Counted from the stretch's first letter, positions 23,398 through 32,427 are shown. The stretch is DNA of 64,000 bases from Candidatus Dormiibacter inghamiae (GCA_016464825.1 JAEKNQ010000019.1:1-64000); one strand, 5' to 3'. The notes: generated from the sequence alone by a model not told the origin. A program made the numbers and translations.

Positions 23398-24771
23398 ATG
23401 AGCTCGATGGTCCAGTCGGCAACCATTCCTGCGGAGCTGGCGCAGGAGCGTCGCCTCGTCACGGAGATCCCCGGGCCTAAATCCCGTGAGCTGCACGCGC
23501 GGCGGGGCGCGGCGGTGGCGCGGGGTGTGAGCTCGACGCTGCCCATCTATGTGTCGCGAGCGGCGGGCGGCGTGGTTGTCGATGTCGACGGCAACTCCCT
23601 GATCGACTTCGGAGCCGGAATAGCCGTGGTCAGCGTTGGCAACAGTGCCCCCCGGGTGGCGGCCGCGGTGCAGGAGCAGGTTGCCGCTTTCACGCACACC
23701 TGCTTCATGGTGGCGCCCTATGAGGGCTATGTGGCGGTCTGCGAGCAGCTCAACCGGCTGACGCCCGGCGACCATGCCAAGCGCTCGATCCTCCTGAACT
23801 CCGGCGCCGAGGCGATCGAGAACGCTGTCAAGATCGCTCGCGCGTACACGAAGCGACAGGCGGTGGTGGCGTTCGACCACGGTTATCACGGCCGCACGAA
23901 CCTGACCATGGCGCTTACCGCGAAGGCCATGCCTTACAAAAGCGGCTTCGGACCTTTCGCGCCCGAGATCTACAGGCTGCCCATGGCGTATCCGTTCCGC
24001 TGGCCGACCGGCTCTGAGCGCTGTGGAGAAGAGGCCCCGGCGGCGATCATCGGCGCGATCGAAAAACAGGTAGGCGCCGAGCAGGTCGCCGCGGTTGTGA
24101 TCGAGCCCATCCAGGGTGAGGGCGGCTTTGTCGTCCCGCCGTCAGGTTTTCTTGCCCGGCTGGCCGAGTTCTGTCGCGAGCGCGGCATCGTCTTCATCGC
24201 GGACGAGATCCAGACCGGCTTCTGCCGCACAGGTGACTGGTTCGCCTGTGAGCACGAGGGGGTTGTCCCCGACTTGATAGCCACCGCGAAGGCCATCGCG
24301 GGCGGCCTGCCCCTGGCAGCCGTAACCGGCCGAGCCGAGATCATGGACAGCGTGCATGTCGGCGGCCTTGGCGGAACCTTTGGCGGCAACCCTGTCGCCT
24401 GCGCCGCTTCCCTCGGTGCAATCCGGACGATGGAGGAGCTGGACCTCACCCGCCGAGCAGTGTGGATCGGTGAGACCATGCTGCCCCGACTGCGCCGCCT
24501 TCAAGAGCGCCACCCCGCGATCGGGGACGTCCGAGGCCGCGGGGCGATGGTGGCCGTCGAGCTGGTCCGGCCGGGAACCAAGGAGCCTGACCCGGAGGTG
24601 ACAACCGCGCTGGCGGCGGCCTGCCACAGGCGCGGTCTGCTGACACTAACCGCAGGCACCTTCAGCAACGTGCTCCGCTTCCTGCCTCCCCTTGTCATCC
24701 CCGAACACCTGCTGAACGAGGGCTTGGGTGTGCTGGGCGAGGCGTTCGCGTCGGTCGACCAAGGACGTTAG
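23398..24771 (+). CDS. gabT: 4-aminobutyrate aminotransferase (class III)
   Basis: A 457-residue PLP enzyme that moves the amino group of GABA or a related omega-amino acid to 2-oxoglutarate. The PLP lysine is in IATAKAIAGGLPLAAV. The cofactor-phosphate loop LNSGAEAIENAVKIAR and the DEIQTGFCRTG aspartate are clear. AGGGAGGAG precedes the ATG. Its stop TAG is the first three bases of the inverted repeat that bounds the 24769-25052 element. The amino-acid permease on the far side fits uptake of its substrate. GABA is preferred, but related omega-amino acids are possible. Confidence 0.88.
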   Translation: MSSMVQSATIPAELAQERRLVTEIPGPKSRELHARRGAAVARGVSSTLPIYVSRAAGGVVVDVDGNSLIDFGAGIAVVSVGNSAPRVAAAVQEQVAAFTHTCFMVAPYEGYVAVCEQLNRLTPGDHAKRSILLNSGAEAIENAVKIARAYTKRQAVVAFDHGYHGRTNLTMALTAKAMPYKSGFGPFAPEIYRLPMAYPFRWPTGSERCGEEAPAAIIGAIEKQVGAEQVAAVVIEPIQGEGGFVVPPSGFLARLAEFCRERGIVFIADEIQTGFCRTGDWFACEHEGVVPDLIATAKAIAGGLPLAAVTGRAEIMDSVHVGGLGGTFGGNPVACAASLGAIRTMEELDLTRRAVWIGETMLPRLRRLQERHPAIGDVRGRGAMVAVELVRPGTKEPDPEVTTALAAACHRRGLLTLTAGTFSNVLRFLPPLVIPEHLLNEGLGVLGEAFASVDQGR

Positions 24772-25052
24772 TTGCCTGTACCGGCCAAATGTTTAGCATC
24801 CGACGCCCCAGACCGGCGGGCGCCTTCCGGGCGCTGATGCCCGCGTCCCATTCCCCGCAGGCTGGGCCCCCTAAGCAAGGGGACCCGGCAGGGTTCGTCG
24901 CGCATTCTCGATGCGCTCCTCACCCCGCCACCCGGGTATCCCACCCCCCGAAGTCTGCGACTTCCCGGGGCCCCCGGTTGGCACCGCCGGCCTGGAACGC
25001 CGGTCCAGGGAGCCTTCGGCCTGCAAAAATATCCGACTGTTACAGGCAACTA
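24769..25052. repeat. 284-bp structured element with 12-bp terminal inverted repeats
   Basis: TAGTTGCCTGTA (24769-24780) is repeated exactly in inverse at 25041-25052. Between them are at least five hairpins: 24819-24835; 24861-24889 (11 pairs around an AAGCA loop); GCGCAT/ATGCGC at 24900-24916; GAAGTC/GACTTC at 24950-24964, extended by CCCC/GGGG; and CCTGGA/TCCAGG at 24991-25009. There is no coding frame of note. The left end includes the aminotransferase stop codon, and the right end touches the GGAG binding site of the permease. It may be a MITE-like non-autonomous element or a structured leader RNA. Confidence 0.6.
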
Positions 25053-25065
25053 GGAGCAAGCAGCC

Positions 25066-26424
25066 ATGAGCGACGCGCCGATCACCACCACCGACACCAG
25101 GGCGCCGACTCTGGAGCGCACCCTCACCCTGCGCACTGTCACCCTGTTCGGCCTCGCCTATCTGGCGCCGCTGATAGTTCTGGGGACGTTCGGTGTCCTA
25201 GCCGAGAGTTCCGCCGGCTCAACGGGGTCGGCCTATTTGCTCGCGTTGGTGGCGATGCTCTTCACGGCCTACAGCTACGGCAAGATGGCGGCGGCCTTCC
25301 CGGTTGCCGGATCCGCCTACACCTTCACCCGGCGGTCAATCGGCCCTCGAATCGGTTTCATGGTGGGCTGGGCGATACTGCTCGACTACTTCTTCATCCC
25401 GATGGCCATATGGCTGATTGGCGCCGCATTCCTATCGACTGCCTTTCCTGCCGTGCCGACCTGGGTCTGGGTTATCGGCTTCATAGTGCTGACCTCGGGC
25501 CTAAACCTTGTCGGGGTGAAGCTGGCCGCCAACGTGAATTCGCTGCTGATGGTCATCCAGCTGCTTGTGCTGGGCCTGTTTATCCTCCTCTCGCTGCGGC
25601 ATGTGGTTGGGCTTGGAGGCGCTGGGGCTGCCTTGAATGGGGCCCCGTTCCTCAACCCCAAGACCACGATTGGTGGAGTGGCGGCAGGCGCCGCCCTGGC
25701 CGCCTACTCGTTCCTGGGGTTCGACGCGGTCACCACGATGACCGAAGAGGTGATCGAGCCGAAGAAGACCGTGCCGCGCGCGATCCTGCTGATCATTCTG
25801 CTGGGCGGCGGCATGTTTGTAATCGCCTCCTACTCCACCCAGCTGGTCCACCCTGGCGGGGCATTCAAAGATTCCAGCGCCGCCGCCTTCGACATCGCCA
25901 AGACGATCGGCACCGACCTCTTCGCGTCAGTCTTCCTGGGCGGCCTGATCCTCGCCCAGTTCACTTCTGGCATCTCGGCCCAGGCCGCCGTATCCCGACT
26001 GCTCTTCGCGATGGGCCGCGACAACGTGCTGCCCAAGCGCTTCTTCGGATTCATCCACCCAAGATTCCACACGCCTGCGCTCAACATCCTTCTGGCGGGC
26101 GCGACAGGCCTCATAGCGCTGAGGCTGAGCGTGGCCACATCGACCTCATTCATAAACTTCGGAGCCTTCACGGCATTTACATTCGTGAACCTGTCGGTCA
26201 TCGCCCTCTTCATCCGGGGACGTGGGGAGCGTGGCTGGAAGAGGATAGTCACCGAATTCGTCGCCCCGACGATCGGGGCTGTCGTTGACGTCTGGCTGCT
26301 GCTCAGCCTCGAGAGCAACGCCAAGATCCTGGGAGTCATCTGGCTCACCCTCGGCTTGGTGTACCTGGCCTTCCTGACTCGGTTGTTCCGAGTCCCGCCG
26401 CCGGAGGTTACCTATGTGGAGTAG
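25066..26424 (+). CDS. APC-superfamily amino-acid/polyamine permease
   Basis: A 452-residue importer with about twelve helices. The first helix holds the conserved substrate loop (GLAYLAPLIVLGTFGV), and later GAALAAYSFLGFDAVTTMTEEV is the family's helix VI signature. The start at 25066 has a GGAG site nine bases upstream. Placed after a GABA-type aminotransferase, it may import GABA, putrescine or another amino acid. The 284-bp structured element lies between the two genes and would be part of the leader if they are co-transcribed. Confidence 0.88.
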   Translation: MSDAPITTTDTRAPTLERTLTLRTVTLFGLAYLAPLIVLGTFGVLAESSAGSTGSAYLLALVAMLFTAYSYGKMAAAFPVAGSAYTFTRRSIGPRIGFMVGWAILLDYFFIPMAIWLIGAAFLSTAFPAVPTWVWVIGFIVLTSGLNLVGVKLAANVNSLLMVIQLLVLGLFILLSLRHVVGLGGAGAALNGAPFLNPKTTIGGVAAGAALAAYSFLGFDAVTTMTEEVIEPKKTVPRAILLIILLGGGMFVIASYSTQLVHPGGAFKDSSAAAFDIAKTIGTDLFASVFLGGLILAQFTSGISAQAAVSRLLFAMGRDNVLPKRFFGFIHPRFHTPALNILLAGATGLIALRLSVATSTSFINFGAFTAFTFVNLSVIALFIRGRGERGWKRIVTEFVAPTIGAVVDVWLLLSLESNAKILGVIWLTLGLVYLAFLTRLFRVPPPEVTYVE

Positions 26425-26468
26425 GCGTTCGGCGCGATGGAGCCGGGCTCTCTCTGCTTCTCAGGCGC

Positions 26469-26861
26469 CTACTCGAGGATCTCCGAGCTGTACCTGCGAA
26501 AGATGTCGGCGTGCACCGATCGGTCAGGCGCGGCGAACAGCTCGGCGATGAGCCGGCGAAGCCGCGGCGGCAGGATGACGAGGTAGCGAGCGTCAGGCGA
26601 GGCCTCGTAGGTGTGGGCCACGCCCGCCGGAACGAAAACCGTCGATCCGGCGCCGGCGTCGACGGACCTGTCGACGAAGCGGAACCTGAGGTTGCCCTCG
26701 AGCACGTGCCACGCCTCGTCGTCCTCATGGTGCACGTGCAGGTACGGCGGCCCGCTGCCCCTCCACTCGTGGAGCGCGAACGATGTCCCGTCGACGGCGA
26801 TGCGCTGCTGGTCTCCGGAGCGATCGGCCGCCCCCGGGGCAATGAGGGGTGTCCCGTCCAT
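26469..26861 (-). CDS. Cupin-domain protein
   Basis: A small single-domain cupin of 130 residues. Motif 1 is HVHHEDDEAWHVLEGNLRFR with two His and Glu as metal ligands, and motif 2 is GSTVFVPAGVAHTY with the last His. The ATG at 26861 follows AGGAGG by five bases and replaces a poorer start at 26876. Function is not assignable; family members include small dioxygenases, isomerases and sensors. It is convergent with the amino-acid permease. Confidence 0.85.
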   Translation of the reverse strand: MDGTPLIAPGAADRSGDQQRIAVDGTSFALHEWRGSGPPYLHVHHEDDEAWHVLEGNLRFRFVDRSVDAGAGSTVFVPAGVAHTYEASPDARYLVILPPRLRRLIAELFAAPDRSVHADIFRRYSSEILE

Positions 26862-27084
26862 GAGCGCCTCCTGCACTACTGCTGTCGATCGGCCAAGCCC
26901 AGCCCTGGTCCAGCTCGCTCTGGTGAGAAGAGAGTTTGCACCATCATGCTAACTGTGGTGTCATGATCAGGAAACATCGGGCCAGCTCGGCAGTGCCAGG
27001 TGCCGAAACGGACTGTCGACCGACGCTTCAAGCTTCTGAAACGGGACACGATTTGAGCAGCCAGGCAGAGGTCGGGCCGGCAGG

Positions 27085-27987
27085 GTGCTGAACCGGCAGG
27101 CGTTCGCTGGTTTCGCCCAGCATCGGCTCAGAGCCAACGGCGTAATGATCAACGCGCTCGTGGGGGGCGCCGGAGCACCGCTCCTGCTGCTCCACGGGGC
27201 GCCGCAGACTCACTTCATCTGGCATCGGGTGGTCGAGCGTCTGGCACGCGACTTCACTGTCATCGCGACAGACCTCCGTGGGTACGGAGACTCCGACAAG
27301 CCTCCAGGCAGGCCCGACCATGCCAACTACTCGAAGCGCACAATGGCCCTGGACCAGGTCGAGGTTATGCAGCTGTTGGGCTTCGACCGCTTCGGGGTCG
27401 TCGGCCACGACAGGGGCGGCCGGGTTGGCCACAGGATGGCGCTGGACCACCCAGAGCGCGTGAGCCGGCTGGTCACCCTCGACATCGCGCCCACCCTTGC
27501 CATGTACGAGCAGACGAGTATGGAGTTCGCCCGAGCGTACTTCCACTGGTTCTTCCTGATCCAGCCCTCGCCGCTGCCTGAGAGGTTGATCGGGTCCGAC
27601 CCGGACGTCTACCTCAAGTCAGTGCTCGGTGGTCGCAGCGCCGGGCTGACTCCCTTCACCGAGCCGGCGTTGGCCGAGTACGCGCGCTGTCTCCGGGACC
27701 CGGCCAGCATCCACGCCATGTGCGAGGACTACAGGGCAGCCGCCGGCGTTGACCTGGAGCACGATCGCGCCGATCGGGCGGCCGGCAGGCTGATCGAATG
27801 CGACACGCTGGCGCTGTGGGGGGCGGAGGGGGTGGTCGCCCGCTGCTTCCGGCCCTTGGCGGAGTGGCGGCGGGTGGCCCGCCGGGTCAGCGGCGCTGCA
27901 CTGGCCTGCGGCCATTACATTCCGGAGGAGGCGCCCGAGGCCCTGCTCGCCGACCTCATGGCCTTTTTCCCCAAGGAGTACGCATGA
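27085..27987 (+). CDS. Fluoroacetate-dehalogenase-type alpha/beta hydrolase
   Basis: A 300-residue alpha/beta hydrolase with the key residues of haloacetate (fluoroacetate) dehalogenases. The nucleophile is Asp109 in GHDRGG; Arg110 and Arg113 would hold the carboxylate; Asp133 (LDIAP) and His277 (CGHYIP) complete the triad; His154-Trp155 in AYFHWFFLIQPSP match the halide pocket; and MCEDYRAAAGVDL aligns with the cap helix. The oxyanion loop is HGAPQTHFIWH. It would turn haloacetate into glycolate. Its stop overlaps the next start (ATGA), so it is coupled to the dehydrogenase. Epoxide hydrolase is less likely because two cap Tyr residues are not evident. Confidence 0.82.
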   Translation: MLNRQAFAGFAQHRLRANGVMINALVGGAGAPLLLLHGAPQTHFIWHRVVERLARDFTVIATDLRGYGDSDKPPGRPDHANYSKRTMALDQVEVMQLLGFDRFGVVGHDRGGRVGHRMALDHPERVSRLVTLDIAPTLAMYEQTSMEFARAYFHWFFLIQPSPLPERLIGSDPDVYLKSVLGGRSAGLTPFTEPALAEYARCLRDPASIHAMCEDYRAAAGVDLEHDRADRAAGRLIECDTLALWGAEGVVARCFRPLAEWRRVARRVSGAALACGHYIPEEAPEALLADLMAFFPKEYA

Positions 27988-29042
27988 CGAGCCAGAGAAT
28001 CGCTGTCATCCCGGGCGATGGAATCGGCAAGGAGGTGGTCCCCGAGGGGCTTCGGGTGCTAGAGGCGGCTGCCGGCCGGTTCGGGCTGGACCTCAGCTGG
28101 GATCATTTCGACTGGAGCTGCGACCACTACCTTCGGCACGGCCGGATGATGCCGGAGGACTGGGCGGAGAGGATCGGCGGCCACGACGCCATCTTCTTCG
28201 GCGCCGTAGGCTGGCCGGCGCTGGTGCCGGACCACGTCTCGCTGTGGGGCTCACTGGTCGAGATCCGGCGAACCTTCGACCTGTATGCCAACCTGCGCCC
28301 GGTCCGTCTGATGCCAGGCGTCCCGTCGCCCCTGGCGGGTCGGGAGGTCGGCGACATCGACTTCCTGGTGGTGCGCGAGAACACCGAGGGCGAGTACTCA
28401 TCTGTCGGGGGCAGGATCTTCGCGGGGACCGAGCGGGAGACTGTGGTTCAGGAGAGCATCTTCACCCGCACGGGCGTCGACAGGATCATGAGGTTTGCCT
28501 TCGAGCTTGCCCGCCGCAGGCCGCGGCCGCACGTCACCTCCGCCACCAAGTCCAACGGCATCTTCATCTCGATGCCGTACTGGGACGAGCGCTTCGCGGC
28601 CATCTCGGCCGACTACCCCGACGTGATCACCGATAAATACCACATCGACATCCTGACCGCCCACTTTGTGCGCAACCCCGACCGTTTTGATGTGGTTGTC
28701 GCCTCCAACCTCTTTGGCGACATCCTCTCCGACCTCGGGCCCGCGTGCACGGGAACTATAGGGATCGCGCCGTCGGCCAACTTGAACCCGGAACGCAGAT
28801 TTCCCTCGCTGTTCGAGCCGGTTCACGGCTCCGCCCCGGACATCCACGGCCTGGGGATCGCCAACCCGGTGGGGCAGATCTGGTGCGGTGCGATGATGCT
28901 CGAGCACCTCGGCCATCCTGCGGCGGCGGGCGCTGTCATGACCGCTGTCGAGGCTGTGCTGGCGGAAGGACCGAGGACACCTGACATGGGCGGCACGGCG
29001 TCCACCGAGGAGATGGGGAAAGCGATCGCCGCTGCTCTTTAG
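27984..29042 (+). CDS. Tartrate / D-malate / isopropylmalate-type dehydrogenase
   Basis: A beta-decarboxylating dehydrogenase of 352 residues that oxidises a 2-hydroxy acid with NAD and releases CO2. The start ATG at 27984 overlaps the hydrolase stop. Landmarks are IPGDGIGKEV, RENTEGEYSS (substrate loop), the catalytic Lys/Asp region DKYHIDILTAHFV, and SNLFGDILSDLG. The ending EPVHGSAPDIHG is the cofactor loop. The substrate loop fits the tartrate/D-malate branch (TtuC/DmlA) better than LeuB, but this is by eye. Coupling to a dehalogenase-type hydrolase suggests a shared carboxylate pathway. Confidence 0.85.
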   Translation: MTSQRIAVIPGDGIGKEVVPEGLRVLEAAAGRFGLDLSWDHFDWSCDHYLRHGRMMPEDWAERIGGHDAIFFGAVGWPALVPDHVSLWGSLVEIRRTFDLYANLRPVRLMPGVPSPLAGREVGDIDFLVVRENTEGEYSSVGGRIFAGTERETVVQESIFTRTGVDRIMRFAFELARRRPRPHVTSATKSNGIFISMPYWDERFAAISADYPDVITDKYHIDILTAHFVRNPDRFDVVVASNLFGDILSDLGPACTGTIGIAPSANLNPERRFPSLFEPVHGSAPDIHGLGIANPVGQIWCGAMMLEHLGHPAAAGAVMTAVEAVLAEGPRTPDMGGTASTEEMGKAIAAAL

Positions 29043-29217
29043 CAGAGCGGAGACGCTCGCGCGTCATCCCGAGAGGGAGCGGGACCTCAGGCAATCACCT
29101 CCGCCGGAGGCGCTGGGGCCAGCGGAAGAAATCGCACCGGAAAGGAGGTTGACCGACTTGGGGCCCCTCGGCCGATACGCCTGGCGGCCAAATCCACCAA
29201 CCCCAGGAGTTTGGCAA

Positions 29218-29787
29218 ATGCCCAGATTGATGATAGTTGTAGCCAGCACCCGGCCCGGACGGGTGGGGCTCCCCGTGGCTGAGTGGTTCCGCCAGGTCGC
29301 CCAGGACGAAGGCTCCTTCGAGATCGACTTCGCCGACCTGGCAGAGATCAATCTCCCCTTCTTGGACGAGCCGCATCATCCCAGGCTGCGTCAGTACCAG
29401 CACGAGCACACGAAGGCTTGGAGCCGCCGCGTTGACTCTGCTGACGCGTTCGTGTTCGTCACACCTGAATACGACTACGGCATGCCCGCCACGCTGTTGA
29501 ACGCTTTGCACTTCCTGGTCCACGAGTGGACCTACAAGCCCGTCGGTTTCGTCAGCTACGGGGGCGTTTCAGGTGGCACCCGCTCGGTGCAGATGGCCAA
29601 GCTGGTCACCACCTCACTCAAGCTGGTCCCGCTTCCGGAGGCTGTGAACATCCCCTTCGTGAGCCAGTTTCTGAAGGAGGGGAGGCTGGAGGTCAATGAG
29701 ATAACCGCCACCGCCGCCGACACCCTGCTGAAGGAGCTGGCGCGATGGGCCGAGTCGTTGGCGCCCCTACGCGCAAAGGCGGCCTAG
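29218..29787 (+). CDS. NADPH-dependent FMN reductase
   Basis: A 189-residue flavodoxin-like reductase. The FMN phosphate loop is VASTRPGRVGLPVAEW, and the isoalloxazine-contact motif is TPEYDYGMPATLLNALHF. The ATG at 29218 has AGGAG nine bases upstream. It overlaps the region before the dioxygenase gene, so the pair looks co-expressed. In similar neighbourhoods such reductases supply reduced quinones or flavin for ring cleavage; the exact substrate is not visible. Confidence 0.88.
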   Translation: MPRLMIVVASTRPGRVGLPVAEWFRQVAQDEGSFEIDFADLAEINLPFLDEPHHPRLRQYQHEHTKAWSRRVDSADAFVFVTPEYDYGMPATLLNALHFLVHEWTYKPVGFVSYGGVSGGTRSVQMAKLVTTSLKLVPLPEAVNIPFVSQFLKEGRLEVNEITATAADTLLKELARWAESLAPLRAKAA

Positions 29788-29816
29788 AGGTGCCGCGCGG
29801 AGCAGATCGGTCGGGG

Positions 29817-30746
29817 ATGCGCTTGTCCGGTATCCACCACATCAGCGCCATAACCGGGGATGCCCGGCGCAATCTGCAGTTCTACACGGGAGCGCTGGGG
29901 CTGCGCCTGGTCGCCAAAAGCGTGAACCAGGACGACCCTGGCGTCTACCACCTCTTCTATGGCGAGGAGCAGGCTAGAGCGGGCGCCGACCTCACGTTCT
30001 TCGAATACCCGGGAGCGCTGCCCGGCAGCCCCGGAGTAGGCATGGTGCACAGGATCGTCTGGCGGGTTGGTTCCAACCAAGCTCTGGAATTCTGGCAGGA
30101 ACGGCTTGCAGGCGCAGGCGTGGAAACCCGCCCAGAGCACGATGCGCTCCTTTTCCGAGATCCTGAAGGGCTGGCTCATGAGCTTGTCCCCAGTGAAGGG
30201 CCTGACGAGCCGCTCAGCGCTCGGCACCCTGAGATTCCGGCGGAGCTGGCCTTGCAGGGCTTTGCCGGCGTTCGCGCCTACAGCCGCCGGCCCGAGGCCA
30301 GCGATGGTGTGCTGGCAGATCTGATGCATGCAGAAAGGCGGCCCGACGGAGGCTGGGAGCTGCGCGGCGAGCGCCGAGGCGGCTGGATCAGCTTCGATCC
30401 TGTGACCGAGGCGCCGGCGCGGCCCAGCGCAGGCACAGTGCATCACGTGGCCTGGAGCACCACCGATGCCGAGCAGCCGGCCTGGTTGGAGGAGCTGAAC
30501 ACTGTGGGTATGCCGAACAGCGGTCTCATTGACCGCCACTTCTTCCACTCGGTTTACTTCCGCGAGCCGGGCGGCATCCTCTACGAGCTGGCCACTGAGG
30601 AGCCCGGCTTCGGGGTGGACGGACCGCTCAGCGAGCTGGGCACGAAGTTGATCCTGCCCCCCTGGTTGGAACCGCAGCGCGCGGCGATCGAAGGGCGGCT
30701 CACTCCGCTGCCTGACCCCCGGGCCGCTTGGCCGATCCGCGCCTGA
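29817..30746 (+). CDS. Ring-cleavage-type VOC dioxygenase (MhqO-like)
   Basis: A 309-residue two-module glyoxalase-fold protein like those that open hydroquinone rings. Metal ligands are expected from GIHHISAI near the N-terminus, VHHVAW in the second module and the Glu in LYELATEE. The ATG at 29817 begins the conserved MRLSGIHHIS; the open frame before it overlaps the FMN reductase and is not used. Co-location with an FMN/quinone reductase matches the quinone-stress pairing seen in Bacillus mhq genes. Confidence 0.85.
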   Translation: MRLSGIHHISAITGDARRNLQFYTGALGLRLVAKSVNQDDPGVYHLFYGEEQARAGADLTFFEYPGALPGSPGVGMVHRIVWRVGSNQALEFWQERLAGAGVETRPEHDALLFRDPEGLAHELVPSEGPDEPLSARHPEIPAELALQGFAGVRAYSRRPEASDGVLADLMHAERRPDGGWELRGERRGGWISFDPVTEAPARPSAGTVHHVAWSTTDAEQPAWLEELNTVGMPNSGLIDRHFFHSVYFREPGGILYELATEEPGFGVDGPLSELGTKLILPPWLEPQRAAIEGRLTPLPDPRAAWPIRA

Positions 30747-31640
30747 TCAGTCGATGGATAGCTCGCCCGACAGCACAGCCGCGACCTCTCCACCCACCTC
30801 CACCAGTGAGGGAGCGTCAGCCACCCGTTCGTAAGTCAGTTCCACGTGAAGGAGACTCCGGCGGCCCATTTTGGTGCCCTGCTCGATGAGGAGGGCGACG
30901 CTGTCTGCACGCTGCACGATGCCATGGCGGACAGCAAAGCAGGCCAGCGGACCGGCTGCCGAGCCGGTAGCCGGATCCTCGCTCACACCTACCGCGGGGC
31001 CGAACATCCGCCCATACAGCCGCTTTGCCGCGGCCGCGGCAAAGATGTAGACAGGAACTGCCAGGTGCTCGCCGAGCGCGGCGAGAAGGTGGGCGTCGGA
31101 GACAGCGCGGTCCACAGTCTCGGGATCCCGCAAAGCCACATACAGCTTGAGGCCGCCCGAATCGACGAGCTGGATCGGCACGCTCGGGACGAGGTCGCTC
31201 TCGGCCAGGTGGACCGCTGCCGCGACCCGGGCTCTGTCGTCGATCACGTGGCCGAAGAGTATCGGCGGACAGGTAAGCCAGAACATTGGACCGCCGCCTT
31301 CGGCCGCCGACTGGCGAAGCTTGACCGGGCCAACCTCCTCGTCCAGACTGAAGCGCTCGACGCCGTCAAGCCGTCCTTCGGACCAGAGCGCCCAGGCAGT
31401 GCCGATCGTGGGGTGGCCGGCGAACGGAAGCTCTGTGGAAGGTGTGAAGATCTTGGCCCTGGCCACGCTGCCCGGACTGACAGGAGGCAGTACGAACACA
31501 GTCTCGGAGAGGTTCATCTCACGAGCGATGGCCTGCATGGTCTCTGGCGACATACCTTCGGCATCGAGCACCACCGCCAGCCCATTCCCCTCGAGGCGTC
31601 GCCGCGTGAAAACGTCAAAGGTCCGAATTTTGTAGCTCAC
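30747..31640 (-). CDS. PhzF-family isomerase
   Basis: A 297-residue protein with two similar halves of the diaminopimelate-epimerase fold. The catalytic acid is Glu46 in MNLSETVFVLP, and the family motifs LPFAGHPTIGTAWAL and SEDPATGSAAGPLA are present. A very strong AGGAGG lies before the GTG at 31640. Despite the name there are no phenazine genes here, so it is probably a housekeeping or catabolic isomerase of unknown substrate. It is convergent with the VOC dioxygenase. Confidence 0.9.
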   Translation of the reverse strand: MSYKIRTFDVFTRRRLEGNGLAVVLDAEGMSPETMQAIAREMNLSETVFVLPPVSPGSVARAKIFTPSTELPFAGHPTIGTAWALWSEGRLDGVERFSLDEEVGPVKLRQSAAEGGGPMFWLTCPPILFGHVIDDRARVAAAVHLAESDLVPSVPIQLVDSGGLKLYVALRDPETVDRAVSDAHLLAALGEHLAVPVYIFAAAAAKRLYGRMFGPAVGVSEDPATGSAAGPLACFAVRHGIVQRADSVALLIEQGTKMGRRSLLHVELTYERVADAPSLVEVGGEVAAVLSGELSID

Positions 31641-31713
31641 CGGGGGTCCTCCTGTTAGATTGACTGCCTAGTCATGACCAACCCCGCTGCGGGCGACTGG
31701 ATTTCTGGCCGTA

Positions 31714-32427
31714 CTAGATGCCCAGGTAGGCTTTGCGGATCTCGGGGTTTGACTCGAGCTCGGCCGCCGTCCCACTCAAGGCCACGCGGCCGTTCTCCAG
31801 CACGTAGCCTCGATCAGCGGCCTCCAGAGCCACCAGCACGTCCTGCTCCACCAGCAGGATGGAGGTGCCGTCGCGGTTGATGGTCTGCGCTACCTCGATC
31901 ACGCGGTCGACTATCTTGGGCGCCAGGCCCAGTGAGGGCTCATCGATCATGAGCAGCTTCGGTCGCGCCATCAACCCGCGGCCTATCGCCACCATTTGCT
32001 GCTCGCCACCCGAGAGCGTGCCGGCGCTGCGGCGCAGCTTGTCCTTCAGGGCCGGAAAGTAGTCAAGCACTTTGTCCAGTTCGGCGCCAATCTCTCGGTC
32101 TCGACGGAGATAGGCGCCGAGCCTGAGATTCCGCTCCACGCTGAGGCCGGCGAAGAGCCTTCGGCCCTGCGGCACGTGGGCCAGCCCTGCCGCAACCACT
32201 GACTCGGGTCGGGCATTGGTCAGGTCTAGGCCCGCAAAGTGCACTGAGCCAGAGGAGGCCGGCAGCAATCCGCTCAGCACGCCCAGCAAAGTCGACTTAC
32301 CGGCGCCGTTGGCGCCGATCAGCGCCACCAACTCGCCGGCGAAGAAGTCCAAGTCCACTTGGAAGAGCACCGGACCAGCGCCGAAGCCGGCGGTCAGCTG
32401 GCGCACCTGCAGCAACGGTTCAGCCAC
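31714..32427 (-). CDS. livF: Branched-chain amino-acid type ABC transporter ATPase LivF
   Basis: Second ATPase of a Liv-type importer. Walker A is GANGAGKST, the signature is LSGGEQQMVAIGR, and Walker B is LLMIDEPSLGLAP, with LVEQDV as the His-loop region. The GTG at 32427 (VAEPLLQVRQL) overlaps the livG stop by eight bases; the longer frame from 32481 would lie inside livG. Forms the Liv complex with livG, livM, livH and the binding protein at 35705. The imported substrate may be amino acids, urea, amides or aromatic acids. Confidence 0.92.
   Translation of the reverse strand: MAEPLLQVRQLTAGFGAGPVLFQVDLDFFAGELVALIGANGAGKSTLLGVLSGLLPASSGSVHFAGLDLTNARPESVVAAGLAHVPQGRRLFAGLSVERNLRLGAYLRRDREIGAELDKVLDYFPALKDKLRRSAGTLSGGEQQMVAIGRGLMARPKLLMIDEPSLGLAPKIVDRVIEVAQTINRDGTSILLVEQDVLVALEAADRGYVLENGRVALSGTAAELESNPEIRKAYLGI

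Noticed and set aside
29043-29217. Possible T-box or riboswitch before the FMN reductase (AGAGGGAGCGGG-like stretch)
   Set aside because: No T-box antiterminator core or other known aptamer core could be found by eye.
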